Source: Flemingiibacterium sp045586505 (lineage in GTDB: Bacteria; Bacillota; Clostridia; Oscillospirales; CAG-272). Taken from it: DNA of 56,497 bases. Where the stretch lies: positions 1 to 56,497 of the forward strand of contig JAZNAL010000021.1 of NCBI GenBank assembly GCA_045586505.1, given 5' to 3'. The notes below the pieces were generated by a model, which worked only from the letters and a program-made list of their open reading frames with translations, was not told the DNA's origin and ran no database searches. Below, in pieces: positions 42,338 to 51,042 of the stretch. Positions within the stretch are counted from its first letter, which is position 1; each line of letters opens with the position of its first letter. A program made the translations under genes and the position numbers.

Positions 42338-43504
42338 TTAATATTCGTAGGTGTTACCCTTATCGGTAATAGTCACATGATTCTTTCCGTCAGCGGATGC
42401 CTCACAGCGTCCGACGATCTTTGCCTCAACACCGTACTTCTTAGCGGTATCGATCATATACTGTGCGTCAGCCGCATCGCAGTACAGCTCCATGCGGTGA
42501 CCCATGTTGAACACCTGATACATTTCGCGGTCTTCGATATCCGCATTCTTCCAGATCGCCGCAAACAGCGGAGGTGTATCGAACAGATTGTCCTTAATAT
42601 AATGGATGCCTGCGCCAAAATTCTTGCACTTAGCCTGTCCACCACCGGTGCAGTGGATCATGCCGTGAACCGCAGAACGCTTACTGTCAAGGATCTCCTT
42701 GATGATCGGCGCATAGGTACGGGTAGGCGAAAGGATAGCATCCACAACGGATACATCAGTACCGGGAAGAATATCGTTTACACCGTGGGTACCGCAATAT
42801 ACCTTCGACTCGTCGATGGTTCCCGAATAAGTCTCGGGGTACTTCCTTGCATAATCGTGGGAAAGCATAAGATGACGCGCCGCAGTCAAGCCGTTGGAGC
42901 CCATTCCTGCGTTGTACGCCTTCTCATAGGTCGCCTTGCCGTAGGAGGACAGACCCACGATAACATCACCGGGCTTTATATTGTCGCAGTCTATAACGTC
43001 GCTGCGCTTGAGTCTTACGAAGAAGGTTGAGTCAACGATAAGTGTGGACACAAGGTCACCGACGTCAGCGGTCTCACCGCCGGACATGGTGATGCCGATA
43101 CCGTACTTACCAAGCATCTCGCAGAAATCGGTATAACCATCGATAACCGCCTTGATAGCTTCACCGTTTACGCGGTGAGCGTTTCTGCCGATGGTGTTGG
43201 AAAGCACAAAGCCGTCGGTAGCGCCGATGCAGAGAAGGTCATCAAGGTTCATGACCACGGAATCCTGCGCAATATTGTAGAATGCTGACAGATCACCTGT
43301 CTCCTTGTATTTGATATAAGCAAGGGAGGACTTGGTGCCCGCACCGTCGGCGTGCATTGCCGCACAGTATTCGGGATCTCCGCAAGGATCGGGAATGATC
43401 TTGCAGAATGCGCCTGCAAATACGCCCTTATCCTGCTTGGATATAGCGCTGTGTACCTCGTCCTTGGTCGCGGAAACACCGCGAGACAGATATGCTTCTG
43501 ACAT
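42338..43504 (-). CDS. AIR synthase-like protein (long PurM type)
   Basis: The 388-residue product resembles phosphoribosylformylglycinamidine cyclo-ligase: SRGVSATKDEVHSAISKQD, MHADGAGTKSSLAYI, DLLCIGATDGFVLSNTIGRN, GGETADVGDL and IHCTGGGQAKCKNFG. This longer form is the one I associate with Bacteroidetes PurM, not the roughly 345-residue form of Bacillus. It is not in a pur operon here. It could supply the purine step or act on a related substrate, so no symbol is given. Confidence 0.8.
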   Translation of the reverse strand: MSEAYLSRGVSATKDEVHSAISKQDKGVFAGAFCKIIPDPCGDPEYCAAMHADGAGTKSSLAYIKYKETGDLSAFYNIAQDSVVMNLDDLLCIGATDGFVLSNTIGRNAHRVNGEAIKAVIDGYTDFCEMLGKYGIGITMSGGETADVGDLVSTLIVDSTFFVRLKRSDVIDCDNIKPGDVIVGLSSYGKATYEKAYNAGMGSNGLTAARHLMLSHDYARKYPETYSGTIDESKVYCGTHGVNDILPGTDVSVVDAILSPTRTYAPIIKEILDSKRSAVHGMIHCTGGGQAKCKNFGAGIHYIKDNLFDTPPLFAAIWKNADIEDREMYQVFNMGHRMELYCDAADAQYMIDTAKKYGVEAKIVGRCEASADGKNHVTITDKGNTYEY

Positions 43505-43536
43505 AGTTATTTTCTCCTTTGGTTTAAGTAATTATT

Positions 43537-44082
43537 TTATAATTCAATAACGGATGCCGCCTTAGAATTGGGGTAACAGGTAACATCCAGAATTCGCTGA
43601 TTGGTACTGCCGCGGAATTTAAGATTAAGGTCCCGTTTAGAATCTACATAGCGCCCGTCCACCAGATAGTTAGTTACGGACAAAAGCTCATGCACAGACG
43701 GCTCCGTCTCACACTTTTTGAGGAGCTGTTCGTAAGTAAAGCCGCTGTAGGTCATGATATCGAGTCCACGCTCCGCCGCCCGTTTAGCAATAACATAAAG
43801 CTCGTGGCCCCACAAAAACGGCTCACCGCCGCTGAAGGTAATTCCCTTGATAAGCGGGTTCTTTTGTATATCGTTCCACAGCTTGGCGGTAGTGGTCAGC
43901 TTACCTCCGCCATAAGCGTGGGACTCGGGGTTATGGCAATTATAGCATTTATGCGGACAGCCCTGAGTAAATATCACATATCTCAGTCTGGGTCCGTCTA
44001 CAATAGATTCGCGAACCACGCCGAAGAGTCGTATCGGAAGGTCTTCGATAGGCTCCGTTGACGAAAAATTTCTTTGAAGCAT
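43537..44082 (-). CDS. nrdG: Anaerobic ribonucleotide reductase activating protein
   Basis: NrdG is a radical-SAM enzyme that installs the glycyl radical on NrdD. The 181-residue product has the cluster motif FTQGCPHKCYNCHNPESH, the GGEPFLWG loop and the NrdG-type start IRLFGVVRESIVDGPRLRYVIF. The end FRGSTNQRILDV also fits. nrdD is not in the window, which is not rare. It is in the minus-strand series with the PurM-like and DUF5722-like genes. Confidence 0.92.
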   Translation of the reverse strand: MLQRNFSSTEPIEDLPIRLFGVVRESIVDGPRLRYVIFTQGCPHKCYNCHNPESHAYGGGKLTTTAKLWNDIQKNPLIKGITFSGGEPFLWGHELYVIAKRAAERGLDIMTYSGFTYEQLLKKCETEPSVHELLSVTNYLVDGRYVDSKRDLNLKFRGSTNQRILDVTCYPNSKAASVIEL

Positions 44083-44092
44083 TTTGTTTTTC

Positions 44093-44368
44093 CTATACTA
44101 AAATATTATAAATCACGGCGACCATAAGCAGTACCGAAACAACCGCGAGGCTGATGATCCGTATAAGCTCCGCCAAATCTGCCGTACTTTGCTCCGATTT
44201 ATTTCTTCGGTAAGCTATAATGTCTACGGCACACAGCGCCGCAGTTGTCAGCGCAAGCACCGGCAGCATGATATCCACCGCCATCTCGCCGCCGACAGCC
44301 TTTGCGGCAAGGGCAAATATCAGGAGCAATACGGCTATAGCGACGCCGAGTATTTTTAGTTTACTCAT
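44093..44368 (-). CDS. Small three-helix membrane protein
   Basis: The 91-residue product is hydrophobic, with helices at about 5-25, 31-52 and 68-89 and one short cytoplasmic loop (RRNKSEQSTADLAE). No family is recognised. Its start overlaps the end of the large surface-protein gene by 8 bases, so the two are coupled and may work together. Confidence 0.72.
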   Translation of the reverse strand: MSKLKILGVAIAVLLLIFALAAKAVGGEMAVDIMLPVLALTTAALCAVDIIAYRRNKSEQSTADLAELIRIISLAVVSVLLMVAVIYNILV

Positions 44369-47300
44369 GCTCGCCGCCTTTTTTACGGCTCAGCAAAGCC
44401 ACGGCAACTACCGTCGCCACTGCAATAATCGCCGCACCGCCGATCCAGATGTAGGTAGCATAGCTCATTTCTTCATCAGGGGCGCGTTTTTTCAGTCTCT
44501 CCTCGGCGATGACACTTTCAAGTGATTCATCATTGTATTCGTGGGACAGACCCTTGATCTCCTTGATAAAAAGTGACCCGGATTCGAGTTCGCCATCTCC
44601 TACAAGAAGCCTTATGGTTTCTGTGTCCTCGATACCGTCGAATTCGCCGATATCAAAATACACAGTTGACCATGTTCCGACTTCAAGCTCACCGCTTGAT
44701 TCAAATCTCTCGTTCTCACTGAGAAGCACCAGTTTTACGGGCACGTACGACATATCCGTGGGTACTGTATTGTCAATTTTCATTTTAACGGCAATCACCG
44801 GAGTGTGCTCAAGATTTTCCGTATACTCAAAGCTATGAGATATTCCCATCCAGGCACCGATTTCATCGGCACCGTACATACCGGAGTCAAGATGCACCAA
44901 CATTGACGCCTCGCCGTCGCGTACTATCTGCATATCACCGCAGTAATATCCCGCATCCATGCTGCCGAGACTTGATGCGCTGTCAAATACAAAGTAATCA
45001 TAGGCGCCCTTAATGCCCGACGGCGAATCGAAGGATGCCTCGGCATAGCTAAGTCTGCGCTGCGGCAGCTCATTTTCATCATAGTCCGTTACCACATCGG
45101 CAATGCTTTCCGTCTTTAGAGCGATCAGAGCAGTCGAGGTGATAACATCCGCATCGATGGTATCGATATGCCTAACGGTCTCATAAATAAACGCCGCCTT
45201 TTCGCCTGCTATTGCAATGTATGCATCAATACGGTCGTTAAAATATGCAGCATAATAACCGATAACAAACTGCTTCATCATAGCACTGAGACGCAAATCG
45301 CTCTCGGCGTGTGTACTGTCACAGAATATCAGCTGCTTATCTTCACAGCCGATCGTGTTAAGCAGAGTGATGAGCGACTCGCAGTCATTGACTTCCGTAC
45401 GCTCCACAAACGGCTCATTATCGCGGGGAGTGACCTCAACCGCGATCTCCCAACCGTAATCCCCGTATTTTGACGTCTCCGATACAAGCATCGGAAGATA
45501 TTCGTTCAGTGGAAGCTCGCGGGCGTTGGTGGCAGGATCTATGTCCAAAAGATCAGTTACGGAAATGTATACCTTGACATCTGCGTTGACGGAGGAAAGA
45601 TTAAAATATACCTTACATAATTCTTTTGCGGTATAAGAGATCATCTTAGAAACATCAGTCCTGTCCGCTGGAATAATGTTCTCGCCATCGCCGAAAATGA
45701 CACCGATCACTAGCCCCTTACTGCACCACTTGGATGCAGTGTAGGCGCTGAGCGCACCTATAAAATCGTTTCCGTCGGGCGCATCGGCATTTTTTTCGTA
45801 GCTGTTATAGCCATCCTTCTCATACATATGCGCCAGCTCGGCTTTAACCTCCGCGCTTACATTCAAGTAACGCAAAAGCACACCGACATCTGCCCTTGAA
45901 AGCACCTCCAGCTTTTTGGAAAGCTGCGCGAGATATTCGGCATCGAGATAATAGATCTTTCCGTTATAGAGGAACTGCTCGCCCTTTTCCTTTGAAACAA
46001 ACACACGCAGAATATCTATGGTAAGCTGAGTAATCCCGCTGTCAGCCTCGCCCACAAGTGAAATATCGTCAGCCGCGAAGCCTTTGGAATCTACCGCAAG
46101 AGATCCTATATTCTCGGCGCGACGCTCGGGATTATCCACATAGAACGGCGGAGCGATCAGCGTATAGCTGCCATCGGGATCTACTATCACCGCAAGAAAA
46201 CGGCTGTAGCAGGCATATGGATTGTCCGCAGGTATCTGCCAATTGAACTCAAAGCGAGTAGTCATAGCACCCGTTATAATCGGCTCGACTGCCGCCAGCT
46301 CTTCACTTGTCGGCAGACTGTCGGACTCATATGCGTATATTGCTATTCTGCTTTCCTGGCTGCTAAGCGCCACCTCACGGTCGATCTCACCGTAGAAGCT
46401 GACCGAGGTCAGATCATCGTTCAGTCTGCAGATATTAACACTGCCGCAGACATCGTATTCCTCCTCCTCACAGGCGGGAATAACACTTATTGATTCCACC
46501 ACAACACTTCCGCCGCCCTCTTCGAATTCAAGCTCGATACTGCGAAGCATGGAAGCATCTCCAACGTGTATGTAATAATACTTTTTCTCTGACATAGGCG
46601 TTATGGGAATCGAAATCGTCTTATTCTCTGTATTCGCCTGAGTATCGGAGGTAGTATAGTGAAGCGTAAGTGTATCGTTTACGGTATTATTGGTAAGCCT
46701 TATGCGCAGGCAGTTGACATCATACTCGGTTTCGGGCATGAACACAGCCGCGCTAAACGAAAAACTGTCAAATGAATCGGAGGAAATTGTCAGCGAAGTC
46801 TTTTCCGACGAAAATGCACCTTCAGCGTTTTCCGTTTCAAACCGATCGAACAGAAATCTTTCCGTAAGCTCACGGTCTACCGTATCAAAGGCATAAATCT
46901 CATCCACATAAAAGCTGTCTCGGGCATACCCGGACTGCACGGTATCCACTACATATGCGATCTCCGCCGAGGTTATACTGTATCTGCTGTGCCATGAGCC
47001 GATGTCCGCTTCAACATGGCACCACTCTCCGCCCTTGACATGGGAGAGATGCTCCGTACTGCTTCCGTCGGAGGAAAACAGCGTCAGACGTGTATAATAC
47101 GACGCCTCCGGATCGGCTTCATATACCGGAACAAATATATCGTAAGCGAGCTTTCGATAATCGGTCAGATCAAACGGCTCTCTGAAATTTGCCAAGGTAG
47201 TATGAAGCGAGCCGATCTCACTGTATTTACCAACCACCTCAAGGCATGAGCGAGACTCCGTTTCATCGCCCGAACCGTATGATGCCTTATGCAGGTTAAC

Positions 47301-47465
47301 CTTTTCTGCATTATCCCCTGCCGTAAAATCGCCGACCGAGAACTCGAAGGCTTCGACCATAAAAGCATCATCTTCCGAATGATCCGCCCCAAGGCATGGC
47401 AGGGCAAAAAGCACAGCTGTGCACAAAGCACAGGCAAAATAACTGATAATTCGCGCTTTTTTCAT
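44361..47465 (-). CDS. Large surface protein, DUF5722-like with degenerate active site
   Basis: The 1034-residue product has a signal peptide (residues 1-27), one or two beta-sandwich modules (about 30-330), a central barrel-like domain (about 475-790), another carbohydrate-binding-like sandwich (about 820-985), a C-terminal membrane helix and a short basic tail. The central domain aligns with the 820-residue protein at 16284-18746 (YNGKIYYLDAEYL against YNGQTFYLDKNKI; IDAYIAIAG against IDAFIYHRH). However, Glu303 there is a hydrophobic residue here (VIGVIFGDG) and the Glu445 position reads FCDSTHAES. It is probably non-catalytic, perhaps glycan-binding. Confidence 0.75.
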   Translation of the reverse strand: MKKARIISYFACALCTAVLFALPCLGADHSEDDAFMVEAFEFSVGDFTAGDNAEKVNLHKASYGSGDETESRSCLEVVGKYSEIGSLHTTLANFREPFDLTDYRKLAYDIFVPVYEADPEASYYTRLTLFSSDGSSTEHLSHVKGGEWCHVEADIGSWHSRYSITSAEIAYVVDTVQSGYARDSFYVDEIYAFDTVDRELTERFLFDRFETENAEGAFSSEKTSLTISSDSFDSFSFSAAVFMPETEYDVNCLRIRLTNNTVNDTLTLHYTTSDTQANTENKTISIPITPMSEKKYYYIHVGDASMLRSIELEFEEGGGSVVVESISVIPACEEEEYDVCGSVNICRLNDDLTSVSFYGEIDREVALSSQESRIAIYAYESDSLPTSEELAAVEPIITGAMTTRFEFNWQIPADNPYACYSRFLAVIVDPDGSYTLIAPPFYVDNPERRAENIGSLAVDSKGFAADDISLVGEADSGITQLTIDILRVFVSKEKGEQFLYNGKIYYLDAEYLAQLSKKLEVLSRADVGVLLRYLNVSAEVKAELAHMYEKDGYNSYEKNADAPDGNDFIGALSAYTASKWCSKGLVIGVIFGDGENIIPADRTDVSKMISYTAKELCKVYFNLSSVNADVKVYISVTDLLDIDPATNARELPLNEYLPMLVSETSKYGDYGWEIAVEVTPRDNEPFVERTEVNDCESLITLLNTIGCEDKQLIFCDSTHAESDLRLSAMMKQFVIGYYAAYFNDRIDAYIAIAGEKAAFIYETVRHIDTIDADVITSTALIALKTESIADVVTDYDENELPQRRLSYAEASFDSPSGIKGAYDYFVFDSASSLGSMDAGYYCGDMQIVRDGEASMLVHLDSGMYGADEIGAWMGISHSFEYTENLEHTPVIAVKMKIDNTVPTDMSYVPVKLVLLSENERFESSGELEVGTWSTVYFDIGEFDGIEDTETIRLLVGDGELESGSLFIKEIKGLSHEYNDESLESVIAEERLKKRAPDEEMSYATYIWIGGAAIIAVATVVAVALLSRKKGGEHE

Positions 47466-47509
47466 TCGGTGATCGCCTCCGTATCCGACAAGTATAGCAG
47501 TATAAATAT

Positions 47510-47515
47510 ATTATA
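47510..47515 (-). promoter_or_regulatory. Extended -10 promoter of the large surface-protein operon
   Basis: On the minus strand ATGG is followed by TATAAT (47510-47515), 45 bases before the ATG at 47465, which has GGAGGCG upstream. No clear -35. Confidence 0.6.
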
Positions 47516-47629
47516 CCATATAATCTCGCCAAAAGATATACTTTTTTGAAAATTTAATAACATTTTTTGCTTAGCTTGTGCCTGTTTGAAAATTATATCG
47601 AAAATCGCCGACTATTTTTTGATTTTGTG

Positions 47630-47658
47630 TTGTGTTTTAAAAGAATATATGGTATAAT
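47630..47658 (+). promoter_or_regulatory. Promoter of metA
   Basis: TTGTGT (47630-47635) and TATAAT (47653-47658) are 17 bases apart, with ATGG before the -10. The leader is about 35 bases, so no SAM riboswitch can fit. Confidence 0.68.
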
Positions 47659-47698
47659 ATATTTAATTGTGGCACCAATAATTACGGAGGAATACCAA

Positions 47699-48622
47699 AT
47701 GCCGATTAAAATTCCCGAAGGACTGCCGGCGCACGAAACGCTGGAGCGCGAGAATATATTTGTAATGAACGATTTTCGTGCCGAGCATCAGGACATTCGT
47801 CCCTTAAAGATCGCGGCACTCAATCTTATGCCCACCAAGATAACCACCGAGACCCAGCTAATACGTCTCCTTTCAAACAGCTCACTGCAGATCGAGTTCA
47901 CCCTCATGCAGACCGCCACCCATCGCTCAAAGCACACTCCCTCCGAGCATATGGAGGCATTCTACAAGAATTTCGACGATATCAAGCATGAAAACTTCGA
48001 CGGGCTTATCATCACAGGCGCACCCGTGGAAAATCTCGATTTTAACGATGTTACATATTGGGATGAGCTGTGCGGTATCATGGAATGGTCGAAGAAGCAC
48101 GTCTTTTCCACCCTGCATATCTGCTGGGCGGCACAGGCAGGTCTTTACTACCATTACGGCGTGAAAAAACACCCGCTTGACAAAAAAATGTTTGGCGTAT
48201 TCAAGCACTATGCGCTTCGTCCCAATCACCCCATTGTAAGAGGCTTCGACGAATATTTCTACGCTCCCCATTCCCGTCACACGGGAATTGCCGAGGAGGA
48301 AATATCCAAAGTCAGCGAGCTTGAGCTGATCGCGCGAAGTGATATGGCAGGCCCGTACATAATCGCCGCAAAGGATTCGCGTATGCTGTTCGTGACCGGT
48401 CACTCGGAGTATGACTATGACACTCTGTCAAAGGAGTACTTCCGTGATGTGGATAAGGGACTTGACATCGAGATCCCCTACAACTACTTCCCCGACAATA
48501 ATCCCGCGAAGCGTCCGCCCAACCTCTGGCGCGGTCACGCAAATCTGATGTTCTCAAATTGGCTCAACTATTTCGTTTACCAGAACACGCCCTACGATCT
48601 TGAGGATCTTAACCGTGCGTAA
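47699..48622 (+). CDS. metA: Homoserine O-acetyltransferase, MetA family
   Basis: This enzyme acylates homoserine in methionine synthesis. The 307-residue product from ATG 47699 (MPIKIPEGLPAHETL; GGAGG eight bases upstream) has the catalytic Cys142 (LHICWAAQAG) and the His235/Glu237 pair (TGHSEYD). Residue 111 is Glu (TGAPVENLDF), which in characterised MetA proteins goes with acetyl-CoA use; Gly there goes with succinyl-CoA. Acetyltransferase activity is therefore predicted despite the metA name. The upstream frame from 47567 covers the promoter and was rejected. Confidence 0.94.
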   Translation: MPIKIPEGLPAHETLERENIFVMNDFRAEHQDIRPLKIAALNLMPTKITTETQLIRLLSNSSLQIEFTLMQTATHRSKHTPSEHMEAFYKNFDDIKHENFDGLIITGAPVENLDFNDVTYWDELCGIMEWSKKHVFSTLHICWAAQAGLYYHYGVKKHPLDKKMFGVFKHYALRPNHPIVRGFDEYFYAPHSRHTGIAEEEISKVSELELIARSDMAGPYIIAAKDSRMLFVTGHSEYDYDTLSKEYFRDVDKGLDIEIPYNYFPDNNPAKRPPNLWRGHANLMFSNWLNYFVYQNTPYDLEDLNRA

Positions 48623-48649
48623 ATATTATATGCCCTCTCTGTAAATACT

Positions 48650-48684
48650 GATACCGTGGAATGCTCCACGGTATCTTTGTTTTT
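48650..48684 (+). terminator. Terminator or attenuator between metA and the helical protein gene
   Basis: GATACCGTGGA pairs with TCCACGGTATC around ATGC, followed by TTTGTTTTT. The next gene's Shine-Dalgarno site begins immediately after, and no separate promoter is obvious, so read-through may set its level. Confidence 0.82.
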
Positions 48685-48695
48685 GGGAGAATAAA

Positions 48696-49121
48696 ATGGA
48701 TAATAACGAAATGCTTTTAAACGAGCTTTACAAAAACACCACCATGGGTGCGGATGCGCTCATTGACCTTATGGACAAGGCACAGGATCCGAAAATGCGC
48801 TCGGAAATGACCCGCGAGCTTGAAAAATACCGCGAATACTCTAACCGTGCCGCCGCACTTTTGGGTGAGCGCGGCTTAAAGCCCGAGGAGCCCGGTATGA
48901 TGGCAAAGGCGGGAAGCAAGATCGGCATGGCATTCAATACCATGCTTGACACCACCACCTCGCACATCGCGGAAATGATGATAAACGGCGCAACCATGGG
49001 TATTATTAACATTGAGAAGCAGTTAAACTCCGGAGAGCCTTCAAAAGAAGCACGGGAGCTTGCCGAGGAGGTGCTCAAATTTGAAAAGAGCACCGCTGAC
49101 CATCTTGCAAGATTCCTGTAA
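48696..49121 (+). CDS. Hypothetical helical protein (ferritin-like bundle pattern)
   Basis: The 141-residue product is almost wholly helical by pattern: NEMLLNELYKNTTMGADALIDLM, SEMTRELEKYREYSNRAAALL, HIAEMMINGATMGIINIEK, EARELAEEVLKFEKSTADHLA. Similar proteins are common in Firmicutes without a known function; the four-helix pattern resembles DUF2383-type bundles but metal ligands are not clear. GGGAGA precedes the ATG. Confidence 0.75.
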   Translation: MDNNEMLLNELYKNTTMGADALIDLMDKAQDPKMRSEMTRELEKYREYSNRAAALLGERGLKPEEPGMMAKAGSKIGMAFNTMLDTTTSHIAEMMINGATMGIINIEKQLNSGEPSKEARELAEEVLKFEKSTADHLARFL

Positions 49122-49124
49122 AAA

Positions 49125-49156
49125 TGTCCCCCGACAGTAGCCGCTGTCGGGGGACA
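49125..49156. terminator. Bidirectional terminator between convergent genes
   Basis: A perfect 13-bp GC-rich stem (TGTCCCCCGACAG with its complement) has a six-base loop. The T-tract lies on the minus strand, serving the BlaR1-like gene; it also separates the plus-strand gene. Confidence 0.88.
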
Positions 49157-49159
49157 TAA

Positions 49160-50626
49160 TCATTCAAAAAGCGCTTCGGGCGAAGCATATGCACCATCTG
49201 CTATAATGGAAAATCCGAGATTTGCACCCGTTGCTGAACCGGTCTGACCCACGGTACCAAGCTCACAGCCTGCCTTGATCTCATCTCCGATCTTGCAGTA
49301 CAGCGTATCAAGGTGTCTGTAGACCGTTTTACAGTCGCTACCGTGGTCGATCACCACGAAGTTCCCCTGCTTGAAGTCATACTCCGCCGTAACAACCGTA
49401 CCGTCCGCCGCCGCATAAACGGGTGCTCCGTGAGTCGCGGCAACATTGATGCCGTTGTTAAAATATGTAACACCCACAGGATTCACATGAGTACCGAAAC
49501 GGCTTGTTATTTCGCCGTGTTCCGCAAGCGGACATATAAGACTTGTTGACTCCTTGACGATCGCGTCGCATAACTCCTCAGATGACATATCTTCGGATTC
49601 ACATTCGTATATACAGTGATCATACCGATCTGTCATAACACAGTCATTCTCAAATATCTCCGCAGTATCCGCACTGTCGGCAACCGACGGCACGGTTTCG
49701 GTAATGTCATCCATTTCCTTTGCGGTAACCTGAACAAAGAATGCAGACATCGCCGCAAGTATGAGTGCGGCAGAAATAAAGCCGCATACAGTAAGCCTTT
49801 TTGCCATCATTATACATCTTATCCTTTCACTTAGTGCTTTTTCACCGAATAATCTGTGCGCACCGAATGAACAGACAGCCGTATGTGAAAGCCCCGAATA
49901 TTCCTCTGCGGCATCGATGAGACACAGCGCGTAATCGGCGGCAGTCCCGCCGTCACGCACCACTGACTCATCGCAGGCAAGCTCAATATCACGGCTCGCA
50001 AGCCGCCACATCAGCCACACGAGCGGGTTGTACCAGTTAAGACATACTGCCGCCGCAATCAGCCATTTTACAAGCTGGTCGCCGCTTTTAATGTGTCTTT
50101 GCTCGTGAGCGATGATGTATTTAAGCCTGTCGCCGTCAAGGGAAAGCATATTTTCGGGAATGAATATCACGGGTCTTATGACACCGCAGGAAAACGGTGA
50201 TCCCGCACCGTCTCCCACACGCACATTTGCATATTCCCCAATCGGTCTTCCGCCAAGAGCTATTCTGCGCATTCGTCTGTACGCACACACGAACGAACCT
50301 CCAATGATCATCGAACCGAGAGGTAAAATGACCGCCGCAAGCGCTGACACGTCAAAGGTCGGTACCGCATCATCTGCGGTATCGTCGGATATTTCGGCTT
50401 GGAGCACGTCATAAGTGCCTGCCTGCACTGTGTAAGACTCCGTCGGCATATACGGCACAGCTATCGTCTCTACCTCAATTGTGACGGAAAACGGCAGGAT
50501 CAGCCGAAGCGCCGCAAGTATCCACAATATGCGAAAGCTCTGCTTTGGCAGACGGTGAAGGAACAACACCCTCGTGAGTACGGTGAGCACTATCATCACG
50601 CTCCCGCACACAGCCGCATATATCAT
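49160..50626 (-). CDS. BlaR1-type M56 sensor protease fused to a degenerate M23 (LytM) domain
   Basis: The 488-residue product from ATG 50626 (GGAGG upstream; ATGA overlap with blaI) has membrane helices at about 2-24, 33-50, 95-115 and 283-300 and a cytoplasmic M56 protease domain with an intact zinc site (AHEQRH, 174-178; ELACDE, 215-220). The external part (about 376-474) has an M23/LytM fold (ITSRFGTHVNP, GAPVYAAADGTVV, NFVVIDHG) where a BlaR1 penicillin-binding domain would be. The expected HxxxD is NNGIN (390-394) and HxH is NLG (469-471), so zinc binding is lost; only His438 remains. It probably senses peptidoglycan and cleaves BlaI. Confidence 0.9.
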   Translation of the reverse strand: MIYAAVCGSVMIVLTVLTRVLFLHRLPKQSFRILWILAALRLILPFSVTIEVETIAVPYMPTESYTVQAGTYDVLQAEISDDTADDAVPTFDVSALAAVILPLGSMIIGGSFVCAYRRMRRIALGGRPIGEYANVRVGDGAGSPFSCGVIRPVIFIPENMLSLDGDRLKYIIAHEQRHIKSGDQLVKWLIAAAVCLNWYNPLVWLMWRLASRDIELACDESVVRDGGTAADYALCLIDAAEEYSGLSHTAVCSFGAHRLFGEKALSERIRCIMMAKRLTVCGFISAALILAAMSAFFVQVTAKEMDDITETVPSVADSADTAEIFENDCVMTDRYDHCIYECESEDMSSEELCDAIVKESTSLICPLAEHGEITSRFGTHVNPVGVTYFNNGINVAATHGAPVYAAADGTVVTAEYDFKQGNFVVIDHGSDCKTVYRHLDTLYCKIGDEIKAGCELGTVGQTGSATGANLGFSIIADGAYASPEALFE

Positions 50627-50982
50627 TGTAACTCCTCCACCATTGCACGCAGACGTGTGATCTCCTCCGATGTCAGCCGCTTTGAATCGATAAGGCAAGC
50701 CACCAGCTTGTCCGCCGCGCCTTCATACAGCTTATCTATAAGCTCGGCAGTCTCGCTTTCCTGCGCTTCACGCTTTGAGATCACGGCATGGCAGAGGAAA
50801 TTCGGCTCACTTCTTTCGATGGCACCCTTGGTGATACATTTCTTGATGACCGTGTATGTGGTATTCACATTCCACCCTACCTCGTCACCGAGTATCTCGG
50901 CGATCAGCTTTGCAGTGGTGTCACCGTTTTTCCACAAAACGTTCATCACCTTTAGTTCGGAATCGAATAATTTTACTGTCAT
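50623..50982 (-). CDS. blaI: BlaI/MecI-type winged-helix repressor
   Basis: The 119-residue product begins MTVKLFDSELKVMNVLWKNGD, with the winged helix through WNVNTTYTVIKKCITKGAIER and a dimerisation tail (ELIDKLYEGAADKLVACLI, SEEITRLRAMVEEL). Such repressors are cleaved after a BlaR1 signal and release wall-stress or beta-lactamase genes. The start at ATG 50982 follows AAAGGAG; an upstream frame to 51039 overlies the promoter. It is cotranscribed with the M56/M23 gene. No beta-lactamase is in the window. Confidence 0.92.
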   Translation of the reverse strand: MTVKLFDSELKVMNVLWKNGDTTAKLIAEILGDEVGWNVNTTYTVIKKCITKGAIERSEPNFLCHAVISKREAQESETAELIDKLYEGAADKLVACLIDSKRLTSEEITRLRAMVEELQ

Positions 50983-51042
50983 TTGGTATTCTCCTTTGTT
51001 TTGGCGCTTCATACGATCCTGCGCACTCACGCATTCCACGCC

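Noticed and set aside
41903..43030. 375-codon open frame on the plus strand
   Set aside because: Antisense to the ribokinase and PurM-like genes, which have clear motifs.
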